A stretch of 10,857 nt of DNA from Candidatus Sulfotelmatobacter sp. (GTDB lineage Bacteria; Acidobacteriota; Terriglobia; Terriglobales; Acidobacteriaceae): positions 1-10,857 of the forward strand of contig JASHRB010000509.1 in assembly GCA_030037575.1 (NCBI GenBank). Direction: 5' to 3'. Position 1 is the first letter of the stretch. Each line of letters starts with the position of its first letter. Positions 1 to 5,327 of this stretch are shown piece after piece. Below the pieces are notes generated by a model that worked only from the letters and a program-made list of their open reading frames with translations, ran no database searches and had not been told where the DNA came from. The position numbers were made by a program, and so were the translations under genes.

Positions 1-60
1 GACAAAGATCAATCGAAAAATTACGGCTGCGAGCTCAAGCCGGGCTATCAATTTCGCTGA
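1..60 (+). CDS. 3' end of an upstream gene, product unknown
   Basis: Frame 1 is open from the first base and ends with TGA at 58-60, giving a 19-residue tail with the sequence DKDQSKNYGCELKPGYQFR. Too little is visible to name a family. The tail is polar and ends in an aromatic-rich YQFR, which would be compatible with a secreted or outer-membrane protein, but that is only a guess. The 127 bp that follow, up to the next start, show no other open frame of note. It could also be a chance open frame, since 20 codons without a stop is not rare. Confidence 0.35.
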   Translation, partial: DKDQSKNYGCELKPGYQFR

Positions 61-187
61 ACAATTCCTGGTGAACACATGAAGCAACCCGGCGGTCACG
101 CCGATGCAACTAAGCTCGCCAGCCGCCGCCCATTTTAGGTAAAGTTTTGTGAGCGACTCAAACTAAACCAAGGGGAACCATTCGACG

Positions 188-451
188 ATGGGGATGAAAT
201 CGCGATTTCTGAGTGCATGTGTTCTGGCGACTGCGCTGGCGGGTTCGGTAGGCGCGGCCTGTGGCCACCCTCACTACTACCGGGTCTATGACCCGTATTA
301 TGGCGACTATCACGTGTGGAACCACAATGAAGTGGTCTTTTATCATCAGTGGGCCCACGAACGTCACTACGACGAAAATCGCGATTTCCGGAAGCTTCCT
401 CCCGACCAGCAAAAAGATTATTGGACCTGGCGGCACAGCCACGGCGGATAA
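188..451 (+). CDS. small secreted His/Tyr-rich protein
   Basis: This 87-residue protein has a typical Sec signal peptide: basic MGMKSR, a hydrophobic core at about residues 7-22, and small residues (VGAA) before Cys25. Cleavage may be by signal peptidase I. A lipobox at Cys25 is weak because position -3 is Gly. The mature part is unusually rich in His (9), Tyr (9) and Trp (4), with clusters such as HPHYYRVYDPYYGDYH. It ends in a compact FRKLPPDQQKDYWTWRHSH segment that looks like a conserved motif. A purine-rich GGGGA lies 11 bases before the ATG; a second ATG at 194 is possible but further from it. No enzyme family is recognised. Metal or heme binding is conceivable from composition but is inference only. 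The next gene is convergent. Confidence 0.7.
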   Translation: MGMKSRFLSACVLATALAGSVGAACGHPHYYRVYDPYYGDYHVWNHNEVVFYHQWAHERHYDENRDFRKLPPDQQKDYWTWRHSHGG

Positions 452-460
452 GAGATTTGC

Positions 461-505
461 CCAAGTGGAATGGGGCCAGCACAAGCTCGCCCCTCTTTGG
501 CTTTT
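461..505 (+). terminator. weak candidate terminator hairpin between convergent genes
   Basis: GGGGC at 472-476 can pair with GCCCC at 489-493, and an outer imperfect stem (CCAAG with CTTTGG) extends it. The stem is followed by CTTTT at 501-505. It lies in the 60-bp gap between two convergent genes, where a terminator is expected. The 12-base loop and short T-run make it weak. Confidence 0.25.
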
Positions 506-511
506 CCGCGA

Positions 512-1789
512 TTACCGAAGAAAAACGTGTGCGGCGTCTTCCACCCGAATGTCAGATTTCCTGCGGGTTTTGTCGTTGACCTTGTAGATCATCAGCAGGT
601 GATCGGCAACCATTAGAATTTCCTTTTCGGTGATCCAGCCCACGAAAGTTGCGTGCGGCAGAAATTGAGTTGGGTGCGACGCTTCCCCATTATTGATATC
701 CACAGTTCTCAACTCCATGGCCGGAAGGTCGAGCAGGCTTTTGCGAATGTGTTCGGATTCCTGAGGGTCGGCCTGCCCTTGCGGCGCGAGTTGAATCGGC
801 TGGTTGGGGCCGGCGGTGGCAACGATGGTGAAGGCCACGGCGTCGAGATCGGGCGACAATCCGCCGTTGTCCGTGTAAAAGCTCACGTCGTAGTCCGGAT
901 TTTTGTACTCAGCGCGTTCGTCGTAAACGGTCAGGGTTCTGGGGCCAAGGCGCAGCAGTGTTTGATCGTCGCTCAAATTGGTCCAACCGCAGCAACCGGT
1001 GTCAGGAACGGCTTCTAAGATGGTATCTGCGCCGGCGGCATCGAGAACGCGACGAAATGGTGGCGTGACCTCCGTCGCGTCCCATTTTCCTGAATTTTCT
1101 CGATACAAGAACGACGACTGGTACGTCGGCTGGTCTTTGCCCGTTATGCATTGTGTCAGCAGAAAAAAATTGCCGACTCCTTCTTCAGGAACCCATACCT
1201 GGCTATACGGACACGTTTCTTCGCAGCCGCCCGTGGGGCAGGAACACTCCGGCAGGGAAACCGTGGCCAGATCCTGGCGATTGGCTCCTGCGAGGTCGGT
1301 TTGCCACGCCGACCATGTGTTCTTGGTGGAAAGATCGACTCCGCCGCGCTGCAACCGACGAGCCTGATTCGAAAACCAGTACAGGCGCGATCCCTCGGCC
1401 GACAGAGAAGGAGCAGCGACCGACTCATCGATGGCGAGGTTCGATCCCGTGGTTCCGGTTGTGCGCGCGAGACCGCGGGGCAAGGTGGTGGCCGCGTGAC
1501 CGTCCCAGAACCAAACCTTGCGGTTTCCGGCGAGGTCACTTTCATCCAGCGGCAAAGACCCAGCCGGCACAAAAAGCATTTGTCCCAGATGATTGATCGA
1601 GAGTCCCTGCGGCGTCTCGATTGCTTCCGGCGGCAGTTTCAGGGTCTGTTTCGCCGCAAAAGTTGCCGGATCGTATTCGGTGATCTCGCCCGGCTCACGA
1701 ACCACCCATAGGCGCTTGGTTTGCGCGGTGAGAGAGCCAGAAAACAGCAAAATCAGGCAACAGATCGAGGCGAATCTTCCTCTTTGCAT
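512..1789 (-). CDS. secreted probable beta-propeller protein with Cys cluster
   Basis: This 425-residue protein begins with a clear signal peptide: MQRGRFASICCLILLFSGSLTAQ, hydrophobic at about residues 6-20, with likely cleavage after TA at residue 22. The mature part is beta-rich with repeated short strands and loops, for example TKRLWVVREPGEITEYD near the N-terminus and RLYWFSN near 135-141. This suggests a beta-propeller of the general TolB/NHL/YVTN sort, but no signature motif allows a firm family call. Seven cysteines follow the signal peptide, four of them in CSCPTGGCEETC (182-193) and an adjacent pair in TGCCGW (266-267). This implies disulfides and export. The frame is open a further 128 codons upstream, antisense to hemQ; I reject that extension because the signal peptide begins at 1789 and the extra part is low-complexity. 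The gene is divergent from hemQ. Function unknown. Confidence 0.75.
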   Translation of the reverse strand: MQRGRFASICCLILLFSGSLTAQTKRLWVVREPGEITEYDPATFAAKQTLKLPPEAIETPQGLSINHLGQMLFVPAGSLPLDESDLAGNRKVWFWDGHAATTLPRGLARTTGTTGSNLAIDESVAAPSLSAEGSRLYWFSNQARRLQRGGVDLSTKNTWSAWQTDLAGANRQDLATVSLPECSCPTGGCEETCPYSQVWVPEEGVGNFFLLTQCITGKDQPTYQSSFLYRENSGKWDATEVTPPFRRVLDAAGADTILEAVPDTGCCGWTNLSDDQTLLRLGPRTLTVYDERAEYKNPDYDVSFYTDNGGLSPDLDAVAFTIVATAGPNQPIQLAPQGQADPQESEHIRKSLLDLPAMELRTVDINNGEASHPTQFLPHATFVGWITEKEILMVADHLLMIYKVNDKTRRKSDIRVEDAAHVFLR

Positions 1790-1861
1790 GAGCCCGTCCC
1801 GCGGCCGCCCGGCCGCCGTTCTGAATTCTATCTCCAGTCGCAGACGGCGGTCTCGGTTGCG

Positions 1862-1867
1862 TACAAT
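1862..1867 (+). promoter_or_regulatory. candidate -10 box for hemQ
   Basis: TACAAT matches the TATAAT consensus at five of six positions and lies 35 bases before the hemQ ATG, in the 113-bp divergent gap. No good -35 hexamer is present 16-18 bases upstream, so this is a candidate only. Confidence 0.3.
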
Positions 1868-1902
1868 GGAGGTAAAATCGGGTTGCTTTAATTGAGAATC
1901 GT

Positions 1903-2775
1903 ATGACCACCACTTCTGCCATGCACCCGCAAGTAGCCGCCGCGGAGATTCCCCCTGTACCTCTAACTGTAGAAGGTTACAGCGTGCTGCACCAGATGAT
2001 GCGTTTCCGCTGGACGGAGTGGCGAAGCCTTCCCGAGGCGACGCGGCGCTCGATCGCCGACGAAGCGGGAACCGCGCTTGCTGAGATGGAGAAAAACTCG
2101 AACGGTCAGTCGGCGCTCTACTCGCTGATTGGGCATAAGGGCGATCTGATGCTGGTTCACTTTCGCAATTCATTTGCAGATTTGAATCAGGCGGAGTTGA
2201 AGCTGGCGGGCCTGCGCTTGAGCGACTATTTCGAGCCGACCTCGTCTTATCTCTCGATCATCGAACTTGGGCTGTACGACTCCACCATCAAAATCTACAA
2301 AGAGCTTGCCGATCAAGGCATTCAGCCGCATTCGGATCAATGGAAGGCAGAAATCGAGTGCCAGCTGGCGCGTCATCGCGAAGCCATGCAGCCCCGCTTG
2401 TTTCCCGAGATTCCTCAGACCCGCTATCTTTGTTTTTATCCCATGAACCGGCTGCGCGGGGAAGATAAGAACTGGTATACGCTGCCCATTGACGAGCGCG
2501 CGCGGCAGATGACTGAACACGGCCTTGTGGGGCGCCGCTACGCCGGCGAGGTGAAGCAGATCATCACCGGTTCGATCGGCTTCGACGATTGGGAGTGGGG
2601 CGTTGATCTGTTCGCCGATGATCCGCTGGTTTTCAAGAAACTGATTTACGAGATGCGCTTCGATCAGGTCAGCGCCGTCTACGCTCTGTTTGGCCAGTTC
2701 TTTGTTGGGGTGCGCGTTCCGGCAGCAGAGTTGATCCGACTGCTGGGCGGAGAATTGCCAGAGCAGGCAAGTTGA
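1903..2775 (+). CDS. hemQ: HemQ, coproheme decarboxylase (chlorite dismutase family)
   Basis: The product (290 residues) converts Fe-coproporphyrin III to heme b by two H2O2-dependent oxidative decarboxylations, the last step of the coproporphyrin-dependent heme pathway in the cytoplasm. The C-terminal catalytic half is unmistakable: YPMNRLRG (179-186), NWYTLP (190-195), EHGLVGRRYAG (205-215), KQIITGS (218-224) and DDWEWGVDLFADD (228-240). From known HemQ enzymes I assign Tyr179 as the catalytic tyrosine, His206 as the proximal heme ligand and Gln219 as the distal residue. Arg165, Arg211 and Ser257 also sit at the expected spacing for propionate contacts. The Tyr-His spacing of 27 and His-Gln spacing of 13 match the Firmicutes enzymes as I recall them. 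The N-terminal 20 residues are variable. The start has only a weak GAG 7 bases upstream, and an in-frame stop at 1873-1875 limits longer starts. It is of the HemQ type rather than a true chlorite dismutase. Confidence 0.95.
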   Translation: MTTTSAMHPQVAAAEIPPVPLTVEGYSVLHQMMRFRWTEWRSLPEATRRSIADEAGTALAEMEKNSNGQSALYSLIGHKGDLMLVHFRNSFADLNQAELKLAGLRLSDYFEPTSSYLSIIELGLYDSTIKIYKELADQGIQPHSDQWKAEIECQLARHREAMQPRLFPEIPQTRYLCFYPMNRLRGEDKNWYTLPIDERARQMTEHGLVGRRYAGEVKQIITGSIGFDDWEWGVDLFADDPLVFKKLIYEMRFDQVSAVYALFGQFFVGVRVPAAELIRLLGGELPEQAS

Positions 2776-2886
2776 AGCTCGTTCGCTACCCAGACGGAAG
2801 GCGCAGCGAAAATGGTTTTGATGGCTGATCGAGACAACCGCGGGACAATTCTTCGCTCAGGAATCAAGCATTAGCCATCAGACATT

Positions 2887-2902
2887 CTCTGTGACTCTGT
2901 GG
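2887..2902 (+). repeat. tandem octamer CTCTGTGA/CTCTGTGG in intergenic gap
   Basis: Two near-identical octamers stand side by side in the 155-bp gap between hemQ and the next gene, about 30 bases before that gene's ATG. Nothing else is evident in this gap apart from a GGAG at 2917-2920 that serves the downstream start. The octamer pair could be chance or a fragment of a dispersed repeat. Confidence 0.35.
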
Positions 2903-2930
2903 TGAAAAGCTTTCTCGGAGAAGATCATTC

Positions 2931-3359
2931 ATGGCAACGCTTGGACTTATCGAATACAAAGACGCCAATCCCGAGGTGCGCACGGTTTACGATGACATCA
3001 TGGCCACGCGCAAAACCGACTGGATTAACAATTTTTGGAAGGCGATCGCGCACGATCCGGCCACGTTGAAACGCACCTGGGAGTCGATCAAGCACATCAT
3101 GGCTCCGGGCGCGCTTGATCCGCTCACCAAAGAAATGATCTACGTTGCCGTCAGCGTCACCAACCAGTGCCCCTACTGCATCGCCTCACACACGGTCTCC
3201 GCGCAGAAGAAAGGCATGACCGAGGCCATGTTCAAAGAGTTGATGGCCGTGGTCGGCATGGCCAATGAGACCAACAAAATGGTTACTGGCTATCAGGTCG
3301 AGATCGATGAGCAGTTCAAGAGTGGAAGCCAGTCATTGCAAAGCGGACACCCCACATAA
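2931..3359 (+). CDS. carboxymuconolactone decarboxylase family protein (AhpD-like)
   Basis: This 142-residue all-helical protein is of the CMD/AhpD-like family. The diagnostic segment is EMIYVAVSVTNQCPYCIASH (68-87), holding Glu68, Cys80-x-x-Cys83 and His87, the residues that in AhpD form a thiol relay for peroxide or disulfide chemistry. In known family members this fold serves as an alkylhydroperoxidase-like reductase or, without the CxxC, as a true decarboxylase. The intact CPYC plus His argues for redox activity here. The length is close to the short single-domain members. The start is supported by GGAG 10 bases upstream. It follows hemQ on the same strand after 155 bp, so it may or may not be co-transcribed. 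A link through peroxide, which HemQ consumes, is inference. The stop is only 3 bp from the stop of the convergent gene, with no clear terminator. Confidence 0.88.
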   Translation: MATLGLIEYKDANPEVRTVYDDIMATRKTDWINNFWKAIAHDPATLKRTWESIKHIMAPGALDPLTKEMIYVAVSVTNQCPYCIASHTVSAQKKGMTEAMFKELMAVVGMANETNKMVTGYQVEIDEQFKSGSQSLQSGHPT

Positions 3360-3362
3360 GCT

Positions 3363-3767
3363 CTACCCGGGAAAGGGCCGAGAAGCGCTGGCCCACGACT
3401 TTCTCCCCGGAGAGTTTTGCTTCGCGAACTCAAATTCGCACATCTTCATGTTCACCTTACGTCCACGCAAGCGAACACCCTCAGCTTCCAGTCGCAGGCG
3501 TTGCTCGAGCGCGGAGTCTCCCCGCAACTTAATTTCACCGCCTGCCCCAAGAACACGCTGCCAGGGCAAACCCAATCCGCGATCGGAGCGCAACACCCGC
3601 GCCACCAGCCGCGCTCCGCGCGGAATTCCCGCGGCCCGGGCCACTGCTCCATACGATGAGACTTTACCTCGGGGGATCGCGCGAATCGCCGCTTCGATCC
3701 GCCTCCGCATTTTGGCGGACTGATCTTCCGCCTGCTTGCGCGCGCGCTTTGCCGATTTCTTCCTCAT
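3363..3767 (-). CDS. alkyltransferase-like protein (ATL), DNA-lesion binding
   Basis: This 134-residue protein carries the DNA-binding domain of O6-alkylguanine-DNA alkyltransferases at residues 21-103, with PRGKVSSYGAVARAAGIPRG (32-51) forming the helix-turn-helix region. The active-site PCHRV of true MGMT is replaced by PWQRV (68-72), with Trp69 at the cysteine position. This is the hallmark of ATL proteins, which bind alkylated guanine, flip it out and recruit nucleotide excision repair instead of repairing directly. Tyr39 and Arg53 align with the base-flipping Tyr and the arginine finger of fission-yeast Atl1. The N-terminus is Lys/Arg-rich and the C-terminus has about 30 extra residues beyond the domain. 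The ATG shares its A with the TGA of the upstream transporter gene (TGATG), implying translational coupling. An alternative start is Met20, at the domain edge. Confidence 0.88.
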   Translation of the reverse strand: MRKKSAKRARKQAEDQSAKMRRRIEAAIRAIPRGKVSSYGAVARAAGIPRGARLVARVLRSDRGLGLPWQRVLGAGGEIKLRGDSALEQRLRLEAEGVRLRGRKVNMKMCEFEFAKQNSPGRKSWASASRPFPG

Positions 3768-4690
3768 CACAGCGCGATCCATCCCGCGCGAATCAGCCCC
3801 AGCGATCCCGTCAATACCAGCAGCCACAGAATCATTCCCTGCAACCAGGGGCGATGGCCGACTCGTTTGATGGTGGCGACGGAAATTCCGCTGCCGATCA
3901 GAAACAAGGTTGCGGTCAATCCCATCCTCGCCAGTTGCACCGCCAGTCCGTAAGCGTGTGTACCACCAGGCAAGTAGGTTTTCGAAACCGCCGCCAGACA
4001 GAACAGGCCGATGAACCAGGGCCACTGAATTTTCGCCTTTGCGCCCCGCACCGTGGCCGTGGCCAGGGATACGGGAACAATCCACAATGCGCGCGCCAGC
4101 TTCACGGTGGTGGCAACGCCTAAAGCCTGGGCACCGTACTTTGCCGCCGCACCGACCACCGAACTCGTATCATGAATCGCCAGCGCGGCCCACAAGCCGA
4201 ACTGCGATTGCGTCATTTTGAGCGCCGTGCCGATTGCCGGGAAAGTCAGCAGCGCCACGGAATTCAACACGAATACGGTGCCGAGCGAAATCGCCATCTC
4301 TTCGTCGGTCGCCTCGGTGATGGGTCCGACAGCGGCGATCGCGCTTCCCCCGCAGATGGCGGTTCCGGTCGAAATCAGAAACGCAGGGACACGGCGCACC
4401 CCGAACAGGCTGCCCAGCGCCATGCCAACCAGCAGGGCAAAGCTGATGCCGAGCAGGGTGTACAGGAAACCGCTTCTGCCGGCGCGAAGCACCTCATGCA
4501 GATTCATGCCGAAACCAAGGTCGACCACCGAAGCCTGAAGCAGGAATTTCGAATACCTCCTAGCGTGGTCGGGAAATGGATGAGGCACTGCCAGCCCAAA
4601 AACGAGTCCGATGGCTAACGCCGTCGGCGGCGAGATAAAGCCGCTCGCGCTGAGGAGAAGGCACAGAATAAAAATGAGCTGAGGAATCAT
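3767..4690 (-). CDS. YeiH-type (UPF0324) putative sulfate exporter family membrane protein
   Basis: This 307-residue integral membrane protein has about 8-10 hydrophobic segments. It carries features typical of the YeiH/UPF0324 family: FLLQASVVDLGFGMNL (49-64), the glycine-rich STGTAICGGSAIAAVGPI (107-124) and LAIHDTSSVVGAAAKYG (170-186). The family is annotated as putative sulfate or anion exporters of the inner membrane. Its substrate is poorly established, so transport direction here is inference from the family name. The frame could begin at a TTG at 4759, but that adds 23 Arg/Pro/Ser-rich residues. The ATG at 4690 begins right at the first membrane helix, so I prefer it, although no strong Shine-Dalgarno is seen. 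It lies 89 bp after the STAS gene and overlaps the ATL gene by one base, so the three probably form an operon. Confidence 0.88.
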   Translation of the reverse strand: MIPQLIFILCLLLSASGFISPPTALAIGLVFGLAVPHPFPDHARRYSKFLLQASVVDLGFGMNLHEVLRAGRSGFLYTLLGISFALLVGMALGSLFGVRRVPAFLISTGTAICGGSAIAAVGPITEATDEEMAISLGTVFVLNSVALLTFPAIGTALKMTQSQFGLWAALAIHDTSSVVGAAAKYGAQALGVATTVKLARALWIVPVSLATATVRGAKAKIQWPWFIGLFCLAAVSKTYLPGGTHAYGLAVQLARMGLTATLFLIGSGISVATIKRVGHRPWLQGMILWLLVLTGSLGLIRAGWIAL

Positions 4691-4779
4691 GCCAGGGCGG
4701 CTCGGTTTGGACGAAGCACGTCTGGCCGGGGAACCCGCTAATTTGCCCGGGCGGTGCAAACATCCGCTGCCGACGGGCG

Positions 4780-5130
4780 CTAGGCCGCCTTTCGGAAGGA
4801 ATCGACGGCTTCGGCCTCGGCGCTGTAGACCTCGAAGACGGTCAGCAGTTTTGTCACTTGCAGCAGATCGGTTACGCGATCGGTCAAATTGGTCAGTTTG
4901 ATCGTGCCGCCGGCATTTTGCGCGGTGGTGCGGAGCGCGACCAGCGTTCCCAGGCCGCCGGAATCGATGTAGCTGACGTTTCCGAGATGCAACACGATGT
5001 TGTTGCTCTCCCCCACGGCCCTTTTGACCGTGTCGCGCAGCAAAGAAGATTCTTCGCCAAAAACAATCCGGCCGCTCAATTCCACGATGAGGATTCCTTC
5101 TTTGGTTTTGGTCGTCAGCTTCAATTGCAT
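4780..5130 (-). CDS. STAS-domain anti-sigma factor antagonist (SpoIIAA/RsbV-like)
   Basis: This 116-residue single STAS domain has alternating strands and helices: LIVELSGRIVF (14-24), NIVLHLGNVSYIDSGGLGTL (44-63) and GTIKLTNL (75-82). The motif YIDSGGLG matches the D-S-(S/T)-G-L-G of SpoIIAA and RsbV. Ser57, directly after the Asp, is at the position phosphorylated by the partner anti-sigma kinase, so a partner-switching role is expected. No anti-sigma kinase or phosphatase is encoded nearby. The start at 5130 has a strong GAAGGAG 5 bases upstream. A TTG at 5145 in the same frame is therefore rejected, because it would place the ribosome-binding site inside the gene. It is divergent from dnaX with a 197-bp gap, and is probably the first gene of a STAS-transporter-ATL operon. 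Confidence 0.92.
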   Translation of the reverse strand: MQLKLTTKTKEGILIVELSGRIVFGEESSLLRDTVKRAVGESNNIVLHLGNVSYIDSGGLGTLVALRTTAQNAGGTIKLTNLTDRVTDLLQVTKLLTVFEVYSAEAEAVDSFRKAA

Positions 5131-5307
5131 GAATGCTCCTTCCAACCGGCGCCTGCGATCAAACCGTCAGTTCATCCCAATCCTGGCGCGGTCCAATGAG
5201 AATCGAGCTAACAGCCTACCGCCAGTGCAGGGTTTTAGCAAACAAAAAGGACGCAAAATGGAGCGAACGCTCAGCCCCGAGGTCCAGCAACCCACCTCCG
5301 CATCACG

Positions 5308-5313
5308 TATAAT
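5308..5313 (+). promoter_or_regulatory. candidate -10 box for dnaX, close to the start codon
   Basis: A perfect TATAAT ends 14 bases before the dnaX ATG. Transcription would begin about 6-8 bases further on, leaving a leader of under 10 bases. No Shine-Dalgarno is visible before the ATG, which fits a nearly leaderless message. No -35 consensus is found 16-18 bases upstream. A short inverted repeat (GAGCG-AA-CGCTC, 5261-5272) lies about 35 bases upstream. Confidence 0.45.
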
Positions 5314-5327
5314 CTTGTTCTCGGCTC

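Noticed and set aside
1790..2173. Upstream extension of the minus-strand propeller gene by 128 codons, antisense to hemQ
   Set aside because: A clear signal peptide begins at 1789, the extra part is Arg/Ser-rich low complexity, and it lies opposite a well-conserved enzyme gene.
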